From Peteryoungia algae (lineage in GTDB: Bacteria > Pseudomonadota > Alphaproteobacteria > Rhizobiales > Rhizobiaceae), in the NCBI RefSeq assembly GCF_030369675.1, contig NZ_CP128477.1:992001-1056000 (forward strand): a stretch of DNA of 64,000 nucleotides, in the 5' to 3' direction. A model generated the notes under the pieces. The model searched no databases. It was given only the letters and a program-made list of their open reading frames with translations, and was not told the DNA's origin. Both the position numbers and the translations under genes were made by a program. Of this stretch, positions 25,952 to 37,207 are shown piece after piece; positions within the stretch are counted from its first letter, which is position 1; each line of letters opens with the position of its first letter.

Positions 25952-27399
25952 CTCCGGTTGAATTCGGGGGACACCAGCGTCGCGAGCAGCCCGGCTTCGC
26001 GGTTGGGAGCCTGGTTCACCACTGCGATCGTATCGGCGCGCGCCACCTCATCGAGTGTCGCCTGCAGGAAATCACGCGGATCGAGGGATTTGCCGCCCCG
26101 GGCGATAATGCGGCGTGCAAAGGCAATGCGTTGGGCGAGTTGGCCAGGCCCGCCCCAATAGCCCGAGCCGTCATCGAAACCGGCAGCATTGCTGGCGCGC
26201 CACAGCGGTTGCCCGAGTGCGTCCAGCGTCTCGACCGAGAGTTGACCAAGGCCGCGGGCCGCCCCGGCGCGGGCACCGGCATCGGCCATCATGTCGCTCT
26301 CGCCGTCCGGATCGTCTGCGTCGTCCGTATTGAGCAATTGCGCCCGATTGAAACCGAATGCCTTCAAGCTGGACACGACATAATCCAGCGGCATCTTGGT
26401 TTTTCCCGCAGATGCGGTCCAGGCGGCTGGATGCTCCAGCATCACGGCATAGACCGACGAAAGATCGCCATGGGTCTCCCTCCATCGAAGCGCCATTTTC
26501 TCCACCAGATCGTGGGGTGGCTGATCGCCGATGAAGTGTATGGCGAGCCTGGACGAAACGTGGCGGGCGGTACGCGGATCATCGGCCAGCACCGAAAGGA
26601 TCGTTCTTGCATCATCAAGAGAGCCTTCACGGCCATACCGCTGACCGAGGATTGCGAACGAGCCAGGTTCCGCTACCCGAGGATTGAAGACAGTCTCGGT
26701 GGTCGTGGGAGCCAGAGTCACGCCCGTCAGCATCAGGGCCAGCGCTTGCACATCGGCCTGGCTGTATCCGGAGCCAGCGCCGAGCGTATGCAGTTCCATC
26801 ACTTCGCGGGCGAAATTCTCGTTTGCCGCCTCACCACCCTGCCGTTTGCCGCGCCGGGAACCCGGACCGACCGATTTCGCCTGATCGAGAAATATGACCA
26901 TGGCCGGATGCAATGAGGCCGAAATCAGAAGATCCCGAAAGGAGCCCGCGAGATGGGGACGGATCGCCTCGGCCTCGTAGAGCGGCACCAGCAGCCGCAT
27001 GACCGGCGACTTCGATGCACTTACCGTGAAATGGTTGATCCAGAACGAGGCGAGACGCTCGTGAAAGGCATAAGGTGACAGAACGGCCTGGGTGACGCGC
27101 AGCACGGAATCCCGGCGGAAGCGCTTCTGCACCTCCCGCCGCAACACTTTGATGGCATCGTCCTCGGCCCCACCTGTCCCCACCGCCCTTCGCTCGGCGC
27201 GGGCAGCTTTTTCGCGAGATGCAAAATCAATAAGCGCATCACGGCGCCCTTGCACGCCCTCGAGCGGAAACAAGGGAGGCACCGCAGCGGCCCGATCCAG
27301 CTCCGAGATCAAGTCGTCGGGTCGGAAGTAGGGAGCGGTTTGAGGTCCGAGACCATAGCCGAAACGGATGGCCGAAATGCCCGCGCTGAAGCCCGTCAT
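25948..27399 (-). CDS. DUF1800 protein
   Basis: About 483 residues beginning MTGFSAGISAIRFGYGLGP; the N-terminal FGYG segment and the later LASFWINHFTVSASKSPVMRL, NENFAREVMELHTLGAGSGYSQADVQALA blocks are typical of DUF1800. The ATG at 27399 has GAAAGG at suitable distance; a TTG 15 bp upstream also opens the frame. It is the first gene of the pair with DUF1501. No clear signal peptide is visible, unlike its partner. Function unknown. Confidence 0.85.
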   Translation of the reverse strand: MTGFSAGISAIRFGYGLGPQTAPYFRPDDLISELDRAAAVPPLFPLEGVQGRRDALIDFASREKAARAERRAVGTGGAEDDAIKVLRREVQKRFRRDSVLRVTQAVLSPYAFHERLASFWINHFTVSASKSPVMRLLVPLYEAEAIRPHLAGSFRDLLISASLHPAMVIFLDQAKSVGPGSRRGKRQGGEAANENFAREVMELHTLGAGSGYSQADVQALALMLTGVTLAPTTTETVFNPRVAEPGSFAILGQRYGREGSLDDARTILSVLADDPRTARHVSSRLAIHFIGDQPPHDLVEKMALRWRETHGDLSSVYAVMLEHPAAWTASAGKTKMPLDYVVSSLKAFGFNRAQLLNTDDADDPDGESDMMADAGARAGAARGLGQLSVETLDALGQPLWRASNAAGFDDGSGYWGGPGQLAQRIAFARRIIARGGKSLDPRDFLQATLDEVARADTIAVVNQAPNREAGLLATLVSPEFNRR

Positions 27400-27508
27400 G
27401 CAACAACCTTTCAAAAATTACCACTTTGTAATTATTGAATTTTATCGCAATTATGGGGTCAAAATGAGGCTGGCCTGTTTTAGCAGAACCGGCACGCAGG
27501 CAAGCCGA

Positions 27509-27859
27509 TCAGCCGCGAAACACGAAGGCAGCGCCTGCCGCGATCAGGGCAAAGCCGATCGCGTGATTGATCGTCAGGCTCTCCTTCAGGAAGAAGACCG
27601 AGAAACCGGTAAAGACGATCAGCGTGATCACCTCTTGCATCGTCTTCAATTGCGCGGCCGAATAAACCTCGGCACCGATGCGATTGGCCGGCACAGCGAG
27701 ACAATATTCAAAGAAGGCGATCCCCCAACTGGCGACGATGGCGATCCACAGCGCCGACGTTTTGTATTTGAGATGGCCGTACCAGGCGAAGGTCATGAAG
27801 ATATTGGACAGCGACAGAAGCAGGATTGGCCAGAGAGCGGCGGGAGAGAAGCTCGGCAT
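27509..27859 (-). CDS. DMT-family small membrane protein (DUF486)
   Basis: 116 residues, four hydrophobic segments, with LSNIFMTFAWYGHLK and ASWGIAFFEYCLAVPANRIG, which are the DUF486 family blocks. Likely an inner-membrane protein of the drug/metabolite transporter superfamily; substrate unknown. The ATG at 27859 is chosen because an upstream extension has no family match. Confidence 0.83.
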   Translation of the reverse strand: MPSFSPAALWPILLLSLSNIFMTFAWYGHLKYKTSALWIAIVASWGIAFFEYCLAVPANRIGAEVYSAAQLKTMQEVITLIVFTGFSVFFLKESLTINHAIGFALIAAGAAFVFRG

Positions 27860-28188
27860 GCAGAACTCGCGGGTGGGAGTGAGGTGGCGGAACGGTCGGC
27901 GAGTGACCGATTCTCGTCCCGCACAGCCTAGCAAAATGCAGGGAGCATGGCGCTGCCAGGTCTTGCGCACTCCGCATGCAAGCACCTCACCCGCCACCAC
28001 AACCTGAGGGACACTCACGAATGACGGGCAATGGTCGGATTTTCATCCTGCACGGGCGGATCCGTTGCCCAAAGCCCCCATGAAAAGTCGCGGATGATTT
28101 CTAGTTAAATTGCGCGAAGACGACGTAACATACCATTAAGTCGCTCATGTTATTGAGTAATTATTGCGATTGGTATGGGCTTTGATCT

Positions 28189-30201
28189 ATGTGGTTGAGT
28201 GAGAACCGAAGCGGCGAGATGATACCTGAAGTGCTGCAAGCCAAGGTGGCGGACGTCGCCGATGGATACCGCTCGACCCTGACACTCAACCTGATTACCC
28301 TCTCCGTCTGCATCTTGATCCTCTATCTGCAGAACCAGGTGAATTGGGCCAGTCTGGCCTGGTACGGCACAGCGCTCGCCATCGTGGCTGGCCGTGCCTA
28401 CTCAATGAAAGCGCTCACACGCCGAGGCCTTCTCGTCACCGCCCCGAAATTCACCCTGACGATCCTGTCATTCGGCGCACTCGCGCTCGGAACCACCTGG
28501 GCAGCCCTGCCTTGGGTGGTCACCGACTTCGCCCCCCTCGGGCAGCACGCATCGCTCTTGCTGATCATGGGCGGCATGGCCACCGGATCGGTCGTCAAGC
28601 AGATCGGCAATACCCCCCTTGCACTCAATTACGCGATCCCGATCCTCGTTTCCCTCATGCTCAGCTTGATCGGGACTGGCCGCGCCAACGAAGTGCTCAT
28701 GGGTTTCTGCCTGTCGCTGATGATCCTGGTCTTCATCCGCCGCAGCCTCTGGGCGGAACGCATGTTCGTCAACAGCCAGGTCGCGCGCCACGAGGCGACG
28801 GCGCTTGCCGACAGCCTGACACGCGCCAACAGTGACATCTTGCGCCAGAACACCCGTCTCGAAGCCTTGGCCAATCGCGACACGCTGACCGGACTGGCCA
28901 ATCGGGTCTTCTTTCACGGCCGTCTGGCCGGGGACATCGCCCGCGCACGGGTCGTGGACGAAGACGTCGCCTTGCTCATCTTCGACGTCGAGCGTTTCCA
29001 GTCGGTCAACGACACGCTCGGACACAGCGCCGGCGATGCGCTGCTCCGGCAGATTGCCACGCGGCTGTCCTCCACTGTCGTGGACGGCAGTCTGATTGCG
29101 CGTCTCGGCGGCGACGAATTCGCCGTTATCGTCAGCGGTCCGGACGCGCTCAGCCGCGCCCGCACCCATGCGGCCTCCGTGCTGGAAGCAAGCCGCCAGC
29201 CAATCCAATGGCATCAGCGCCAGGCCGTTGTCGGCCTCAGCGTCGGCCTTGCGGCCTATCCCGAGCATGCCAGCGATGCCGAGGAACTGCTCGCCTGCGC
29301 CGACATGGCGCTTTACGATGCCAAGCGCAACGACCGCCGGCAGCTGCGCGAATTCGATCCGGACCTGCGCAGGAATGCCGAGCGCCGGCGGATCATCGAA
29401 CAGGATCTCGAGCGCGCCATCCAGACAGGGGCGATCGGAGCCTGGTTCCAGCCCCAGGTCGATCTCGTCACACGCCGCATCACCGGCTTCGAGGCACTTG
29501 TCCGCTGGCAGCATCCGCAGCTGGGCTTCGTCTCCCCGCCCGAAATCGTCAATGCGGCCCGGGCCGTGCATCTCTCCGAACAGTTCACCGCCCGGATCGC
29601 CCGCGACGCCTGCCTGCTCGTCCGCCGCCTGCCGGAACTCGGCCTCCCCGATGTCACCGTCGCACTCAACGTCTCGCCGCGGGAATTCGCGCTTTATTCC
29701 GTCGCCTGCATGCTGCATCGCGTGACGACGGAACACGGCGTCAATCCCGCATCGCTGGAGATCGAGATCACGGAAGAGACGATCCTCGACCCGGCCCTCG
29801 CCGACGCCCAGCTGAAGCTGATGGAAGAAGCCGGCTACAAGCTCGCCGTCGACGACTTCGGCATGGGTCATTCCTCGCTGGCCTATCTGATCGGCCTTAA
29901 GGTCGATCGCCTCAAGATCGACCGCAGCTTCGTCAACGATGTCGCCCGCAGCGAAACGAACCAGAAGCTGATCTCGACCATGGTCAGCCTCGGCCAGTCC
30001 CTCTCGCTCGAAATCGTCGTCGAAGGCGTCGAGACCCCCGAAGATGCCGCCATCCTGGCCCGCCTCGGCTGCGGCACGGCCCAAGGCTACCTCTTCGCCC
30101 GCCCCATGCCACCAAGCGCCCTCGACACCTGGATCGCCAACCACCAGACCACTTCCAATCTGAAGCGCAAGAGCAAGTCGAAGCATCTGTCGGTGGCGTG
30201 A
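28189..30201 (+). CDS. GGDEF-EAL membrane protein
   Basis: 670 residues. Five or six N-terminal membrane helices (about residues 25-190, MASE-like) are followed by GGDEF (RLGGDEF at about 306-311) and EAL domains. Both active-site motifs look complete: GGDEF, and EALVRW (435-440), EITEETILDP, DDFGMGHSSLAYL. The protein may both make and hydrolyse cyclic di-GMP, and EAL activity usually dominates. It reads alone, with an AT-rich 170-bp leader upstream. A start at 28219 is also possible. Confidence 0.87.
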   Translation: MWLSENRSGEMIPEVLQAKVADVADGYRSTLTLNLITLSVCILILYLQNQVNWASLAWYGTALAIVAGRAYSMKALTRRGLLVTAPKFTLTILSFGALALGTTWAALPWVVTDFAPLGQHASLLLIMGGMATGSVVKQIGNTPLALNYAIPILVSLMLSLIGTGRANEVLMGFCLSLMILVFIRRSLWAERMFVNSQVARHEATALADSLTRANSDILRQNTRLEALANRDTLTGLANRVFFHGRLAGDIARARVVDEDVALLIFDVERFQSVNDTLGHSAGDALLRQIATRLSSTVVDGSLIARLGGDEFAVIVSGPDALSRARTHAASVLEASRQPIQWHQRQAVVGLSVGLAAYPEHASDAEELLACADMALYDAKRNDRRQLREFDPDLRRNAERRRIIEQDLERAIQTGAIGAWFQPQVDLVTRRITGFEALVRWQHPQLGFVSPPEIVNAARAVHLSEQFTARIARDACLLVRRLPELGLPDVTVALNVSPREFALYSVACMLHRVTTEHGVNPASLEIEITEETILDPALADAQLKLMEEAGYKLAVDDFGMGHSSLAYLIGLKVDRLKIDRSFVNDVARSETNQKLISTMVSLGQSLSLEIVVEGVETPEDAAILARLGCGTAQGYLFARPMPPSALDTWIANHQTTSNLKRKSKSKHLSVA

Positions 30202-30273
30202 GAAGCGAAGACGGGTTGCACCGCGGCTCTGCCACGGCATAGTTGCATCATTTGCAATTGACTCGAGACCTCT

Positions 30274-31206
30274 ATGGCAAAGGCGATTTTCTACCACAAG
30301 GACGGAAGCGGCTATAAGGATCTCCGCGGCCAGCTGTATCATTTCCCGAAAATGTATCTCTCGCGCGTCCAGCAAGCGCAGGATGATTGGATCATCTACT
30401 ATGGACCGCTGAGCGGCCTGCGGAGCCGATACTATACGGGCTTGGCGAGGATCACCGCGATCAAAGCAGATGACGACCTGCCAGGACATTTTTATGCGGA
30501 ACTAACCGACTACCTGGACTTCGATCGCCCACTCGATTATCGCGAAAATAGCGGCTATGAACGCCAGCTGATCAACCAAGATGGTAGCGTCAACTCCGGC
30601 CGCAGTGTCCAGGCTGTCCGCATCATCAGCGAGAAGGAATTCGTTGCTCTCGTCGAGGCAGGCCTCTCAGAGCCAGAAGAGTGGCCGCCCCGTAGCGACC
30701 GCGTCGACGAAACGCAGCTGACCTTGGATCGGTCCATCGATCCACTCCTGTATCTTCAGGCAGGAGAACCCGACCAGCCACACTACGTCGTTGATGACTT
30801 CCAACGGCCTATCATCGCGAGCACAGTTAACCGTCCCTTCCGTGATGCGAAATTCCGCCAGCATATCCGTGAGGTCTATGATCGCACATGCGCCTTCACC
30901 GGCCTGCGCCTCATTAATGGTCGCGGCCGCCCAGAAGTCGAAGCAGCCCATATCGTCCCGGTCGAGAAGGGCGGAAACGATTCTATCCAGAATGGCATCG
31001 CCCTCTCTGGCACCGTTCATTGGATGTTCGATCGTGGCCTTCTGTCACTGGCAGACGATTTCACCATTTTGCAATCTCGCCAGATGAACGAGGACGTCTC
31101 ACACCTGCTGGTCAAGGATGGTGTGGCGCGCGTCCCGGCCGCGCCACATCTGCGTCCGCATCCGCATTATCTCAGCTGGCACCGAGACAACGTCTTTAAA
31201 CACTGA
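30274..31206 (+). CDS. HNH endonuclease-domain protein with N-terminal PUA/EVE-like region
   Basis: 310 residues. The C-terminal part is an HNH nuclease: C206 (RTCAFTG), H226 (EAAHIVPVEKGG), N240 and H249 (GTVHWMFDRG), with the helix that positions the metal. The first ~130 residues (YYTGLARITAIKADD, HFYAELTDYLDFDRPL) look like the PUA/EVE-type modules fused to modification-dependent nucleases, though I cannot confirm that by eye. No methyltransferase gene is beside it, so a type IV-like or solitary defence nuclease is plausible. It lies between a c-di-GMP gene and uvrB. Confidence 0.7.
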   Translation: MAKAIFYHKDGSGYKDLRGQLYHFPKMYLSRVQQAQDDWIIYYGPLSGLRSRYYTGLARITAIKADDDLPGHFYAELTDYLDFDRPLDYRENSGYERQLINQDGSVNSGRSVQAVRIISEKEFVALVEAGLSEPEEWPPRSDRVDETQLTLDRSIDPLLYLQAGEPDQPHYVVDDFQRPIIASTVNRPFRDAKFRQHIREVYDRTCAFTGLRLINGRGRPEVEAAHIVPVEKGGNDSIQNGIALSGTVHWMFDRGLLSLADDFTILQSRQMNEDVSHLLVKDGVARVPAAPHLRPHPHYLSWHRDNVFKH

Positions 31207-31323
31207 CATCCCGTTCCTCCTGCCACCATGCTGGCAACAACCCCTGCCTCCCGTTGCGTTTTTGTTCTGATTATCCGGGCCTCGCCTCTTCCCTTTGCCG
31301 GCGCCCTTCTCCATATTCCGGCC

Positions 31324-34452
<3,129 letters not shown>

Positions 34453-34458
34453 CCTCTC

Positions 34459-34507
34459 CTTCTCCCCGTTCACGGGGAGAAGGAGCCCGAAGGGCGGATG
34501 AGGGGCA
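34459..34507. repeat. 49-bp repeat just after uvrB, copy 2
   Basis: Same sequence as 34286-34334 except for one position, placed 6 bp after the uvrB stop. The hairpin could also terminate the uvrB transcript. A further CCTCCCCCTTG remnant follows. Confidence 0.7.
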
Positions 34508-34613
34508 CCCCCTCCCCCTTGTAGGGAGGAGCAGGCTGAACTCTACGCCCTCCTTCACGTACAATATGCGAAACCGTGCAGCAGTAATTTCAATTTACTT
34601 GGCTTGATGTCGC

Positions 34614-35207
34614 TCAGGACATCAACCTAAACCATGATCGTACGGCAAGATTCAGCCTATCCTGTTCCAACTCGTCAGTTGGATTGCAATGCGCAATAGG
34701 TCCTCTCAACAGATTCAGTTGATTGGACACGCTGCTAACCGCGCTCTTAGAACTAAAGACTGGCTCAAACAAATCCCAGTTATCAGTAATAATCTGGGAT
34801 AATTCGCCGAATGTTGTATAGTCAATTAGCCTATCAGAGCGCGCGGTTACACCGTTATCAACCTCCTTCTTTCGTCTCAGTTGCGTCGGCTCACGTATTC
34901 TCTTTTCGTCTATCCGAGAACTGTTCCACCAGTCTGCACCTTCAGATTCGAGAAGGATGTCTGACACCAGACTACGGATGGAGTTTTCGAGACAGTAGAA
35001 TACTTCATAAAACTCAGACATCCTCGCAGCTTCGGCACGCAAAGTGGCCGGAAACTGCTCATACTCTGCAGCTTTTCGGCCCGAGGGCGCCGATGGGGAC
35101 CACCCGAGGTCAACTGCGTATTTCCGCTCAATACCTTTCATGCTAGCCGCGATCTGCAACCCGCTCATTCCAAAAGCACGAATAAGGCCGTCAGGTCGCT
35201 TAGGCAT
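34614..35207 (-). CDS. Swt1-like HEPN domain protein, candidate ribonuclease toxin
   Basis: 197 residues. The C-terminal half matches the Swt1-type HEPN fold: SEFYEVFYCLENSIRSLVSDIL, a WW pair, DYTTFGELSQIITDNWDLFEPVF, and the catalytic-type R168-x4-H173 (LRGPIAH) that marks active HEPN RNases. The ATG lies inside the last codons of the DUF5343 gene (8-bp overlap), so both are translated together. HEPN proteins act in toxin-antitoxin, abortive infection and other defence systems. Base composition is lower in GC than in the surrounding genes. The molecular target is unknown. Confidence 0.7.
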   Translation of the reverse strand: MPKRPDGLIRAFGMSGLQIAASMKGIERKYAVDLGWSPSAPSGRKAAEYEQFPATLRAEAARMSEFYEVFYCLENSIRSLVSDILLESEGADWWNSSRIDEKRIREPTQLRRKKEVDNGVTARSDRLIDYTTFGELSQIITDNWDLFEPVFSSKSAVSSVSNQLNLLRGPIAHCNPTDELEQDRLNLAVRSWFRLMS

Positions 35208-35832
35208 CGTCAGCTCGGAGAAGATGAATCCTAATACTTTTGAAAATAGCATCAAATACTTCTGGATCAGAAGTGGCTGGCAGATTCAAATTAATCGTGT
35301 AACCAAGATTGAGACCGATGCTTTGAGAACCCGGGTTCGATTCTGTCGACGAACTTTTCCGGCTCTCCTCTGGCCTGACATCAATCAGCTGCTCTCTTTT
35401 TTCCTCAGCACGGAAATTAGCAAAAGATTTGAGATGCTTAATGGACGCAGCTATCATTTTAACTGGGTTAGAGTCATGAGGCTGCCCAGTTTCCTCCACA
35501 AGTATTCCGACAAGCTTATCATCAGACAACTCGTGCATGAACTCGTTACGGATATACAGAGGCGCATAAGCTGACTTTATTGCGCTTGCTATTGCAGCAC
35601 CCGACTCTGACGGATTGCGAAACTTTTTATATAATTCTGTCGGAGACCCGTCCGGGTTCACGAAGCCAATTTTTTTCAGAAACGACGTCATCTGATCTCC
35701 AGAGCCGCCGGGGATCTTCAGTATAGTCTTGACGAAATCTTGGCTAACCCGTTCAGGGACGGCCGCTAGCTTAATCCCGTTGAGGGCACGATCGATGTTT
35801 CCCGGAGATGTAACGTAAGGCAGGCCAGCCAT
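35200..35832 (-). CDS. DUF5343-family protein, partner of HEPN protein
   Basis: About 210 residues starting MAGLPYVTSPGNIDRALNGI. Family features: the LPYVTSPG N-terminus, a central SFLKKIGFVNPDGSPTELYKKFR, a region of about 20 low-complexity residues and a C-terminal NLNLPATSDPEVFDAIFKSI segment. DUF5343 proteins often occur with HEPN/Swt1 proteins, probably as a regulator or sensor partner. GGAG lies about 10 bp before the ATG; the frame is open to 35904. The gene is upstream in the operon and overlaps the HEPN gene by 8 bp. AT-rich composition suggests horizontal gain. Confidence 0.7.
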   Translation of the reverse strand: MAGLPYVTSPGNIDRALNGIKLAAVPERVSQDFVKTILKIPGGSGDQMTSFLKKIGFVNPDGSPTELYKKFRNPSESGAAIASAIKSAYAPLYIRNEFMHELSDDKLVGILVEETGQPHDSNPVKMIAASIKHLKSFANFRAEEKREQLIDVRPEESRKSSSTESNPGSQSIGLNLGYTINLNLPATSDPEVFDAIFKSIRIHLLRADDA

Positions 35833-36021
35833 TCTGGAATATCTCCATTGTGATGTTTTGGTTAGCTTATCGGGAATTTTCCCATCTGCAACTTTCCATT
35901 GCATCTACGACACAATCGTGGACAGTTTGCACCTGATTTCGATCTTCCGAAAGTGAGCGGCGACCTCCAAGAAAAATTGCGAGATACTCCCCCCCACACG
36001 CGGGGAGGACGGAAAATCGAA

Positions 36022-36041
36022 GGCTTAGGCGCGCCTAAGCC
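36022..36041. repeat. 20-bp perfect palindrome
   Basis: GGCTTAGGCG joined to its reverse complement (CGCCTAAGCC), with no spacer. It lies 190 bp upstream of the DUF5343 gene, where a regulatory site would be expected, but no matching regulator is known. Confidence 0.5.
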
Positions 36042-36051
36042 GCCTAAACTT

Positions 36052-36120
36052 CAGATTTCCCTGGAGAGGGGCACAGTTCCGTAGGCATCGACATCACCGA
36101 GCCCTCTCTTACGAAATCTG
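36052..36120. repeat. MITE-like imperfect hairpin, copy 1
   Basis: Terminal inverted repeats CAGATTT (36052-36058) and AAATCTG (36114-36120) with inner GAGAGGG/CCCTCTC (36064-36070, 36102-36108). The arms resemble those of the element at 63401-63458 (AGATTT..GAGAGGGG/CCCCTCTC..TCTAG). The two are probably members of a dispersed repeat family. Confidence 0.55.
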
Positions 36121-36203
36121 AGGTATGGTCCTGATCGGGCCAATTCCTCGATTTCGCTTTCTCCCCCGCATGGGGGGATAGGGCGCACAGAGAGCTTGTG
36201 TTT

Positions 36204-36231
36204 GGATCCTCGGGTCAAGCCCGAGGATGAC
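36204..36231. repeat. TCCTCGGG palindromic repeat (inverse orientation)
   Basis: GGATCCTCGGGTCAAGCCCGAGGATGAC is the reverse complement of the copy at 36320-36348 apart from the ends. Part of the repeat cluster between the HEPN operon and the Cys-rich protein gene. Confidence 0.7.
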
Positions 36232-36319
36232 TAACTCTAGAGAGAGATGAGGGTATCCTCCTCAGGCGTCGTGCAATGAAGACAGTCGCGGAGGATACCA
36301 ATCGCCCACCTCACACTCC

Positions 36320-36348
36320 GTCATCCTCGGGCTTGACCCGAGGATCCA
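36320..36348. repeat. TCCTCGGG palindromic repeat
   Basis: GTCATCCTCGGGC-TTGA-CCCGAGGATCC. With the copy at 36204 it forms an inverted pair about 90 bp apart. Confidence 0.7.
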
Positions 36349-36513
36349 GACACAAGCCTTCGGAGGCCAGACGGGCACGTCACACCACTCCATCTCCCGG
36401 AAAGAGGGGGACGCCCCGCAGCGTTTCTCTAACAAAATCAAACCCCGACACATTTTTTCATCCCCCACCATTTTCACCCCCTTACCCTAGTCCCCGTCCC
36501 GCCCTCGGATACA

Positions 36514-36837
36514 CCTGACGATGCGATGTCAGGCGAGGCGGGGCCGGCGCCGGGGGCGAGCACTCTCGCAGGTGCAAATCCCCGGCCCGCTGCAACGGTC
36601 TCCCTCCGGACGAGGGGCTGAGGTGATGGGGTCGGATGCCCCAACACCGGATACCCTGATCGGAAGGACGTGCCTCAGAGGCACACAGACAAGGCGCCCA
36701 CGCCGTCGCGAACTTGACCGGCGGCGGGGGCAGACAAAACGGCGGGGATGAGCGCCGGGCCGCAAATGGCCAGACGATCATCCCCCGGGCGAGGGTCCCG
36801 GTCGGATTGGTGCACCATCCGGCGGGAACCTCCCGGG
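36514..36837. ncRNA. Candidate structured RNA region (hairpin-rich, no protein call)
   Basis: A GC-rich stretch with at least seven hairpins: CCTGAC/GTCAGG (36514-36533), GCGGG..CCGG pairing with CCGGCCCGC (36538/36582-36590) enclosing GCGAG-CACT-CTCGC (36556-36569), CCCTC/GAGGG (36602-36616), TGGGG/CCCCA (36627-36643), GTGCCTC-A-GAGGCAC (36670-36684) and a 53-nt hairpin at 36785-36837 built from CCCGGG/CCCGGG, GGT-CCCG/CGGG-ACC and CGGAT/ATCCG. No small reading frame here has a family or good start. The strand is undetermined and high GC favours chance stems, so the RNA call is tentative. Confidence 0.3.
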
Positions 36838-36904
36838 CCACCGGCCAGGCTGATGCGTCATCTCGTATGCCGCCACAGCCGGACCCGCGCCCGGTCATTC
36901 CTCG

Positions 36905-36931
36905 GTCATCCTCGGGCCTGACCCGAGGACC
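36905..36931. repeat. TCCTCGGG palindromic repeat
   Basis: GTCATCCTCGGGCC-TGA-CCCGAGGACC, near-identical to the copy inside uvrB at 33924. Confidence 0.7.
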
Positions 36932-37045
36932 GAAGACCGTCGCCGCCTTGCCAGAGAGACGCATGCAGCGGGACAAGACGCCGAACGGGGCGCCGGAAGG
37001 AGCCACATAAAATTACTTAGACAGGTTGCTTCTGGCGCCTCGTCC

Positions 37046-37070
37046 GATCCTCGGGGTTAACCCGAGGAAA
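37046..37070. repeat. Degenerate TCCTCGGG palindromic repeat
   Basis: GATCCTCGGGGTTAACCCGAGGAAAG, a variant copy about 115 bp from the previous one. Confidence 0.6.
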
Positions 37071-37124
37071 GCATGCCCCACCCGGAGGGAGTTGATCCCG
37101 ACCGGCGGCGAAGCTTTGGGTGCC

Positions 37125-37148
37125 ATCTCCCCCGCAAGTGGGGAGATA
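37125..37148. repeat. ATCTCCCC/GGGGAGAT palindromic repeat
   Basis: ATCTCCCC-CGCAAG-TGGGGAGAT. Same family as 4411 and 63493. It lies 60 bp before the Cys-rich protein gene. Confidence 0.6.
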
Positions 37149-37207
37149 GCCCCGCGAATTTCCCTCTTTCGCCAAATCCCGAAATACCTCACGACAAGGA
37201 GACCGAC

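Noticed and set aside
28468..30489. Long minus-strand open frame opposite the GGDEF-EAL gene
   Set aside because: Antisense shadow; the plus strand has intact GGDEF and EAL motifs.
36570..36600. Partial cobalamin-riboswitch-like sequence
   Set aside because: The GGTG..AATCC and CCCGC parts match loosely, but the B12 box and downstream elements are missing.
36514..36837. tmRNA, RNase P RNA or 4.5S RNA
   Set aside because: I looked for the conserved blocks of each (tag codons, GAGGAAAGTCCGGGC, GGAAGCAGCC) and found none.
36521..37010. Short Arg/Pro-rich open frames in the hairpin-rich region
   Set aside because: Low complexity, no ribosome-binding site, no family; they arise from GC-rich repeats.
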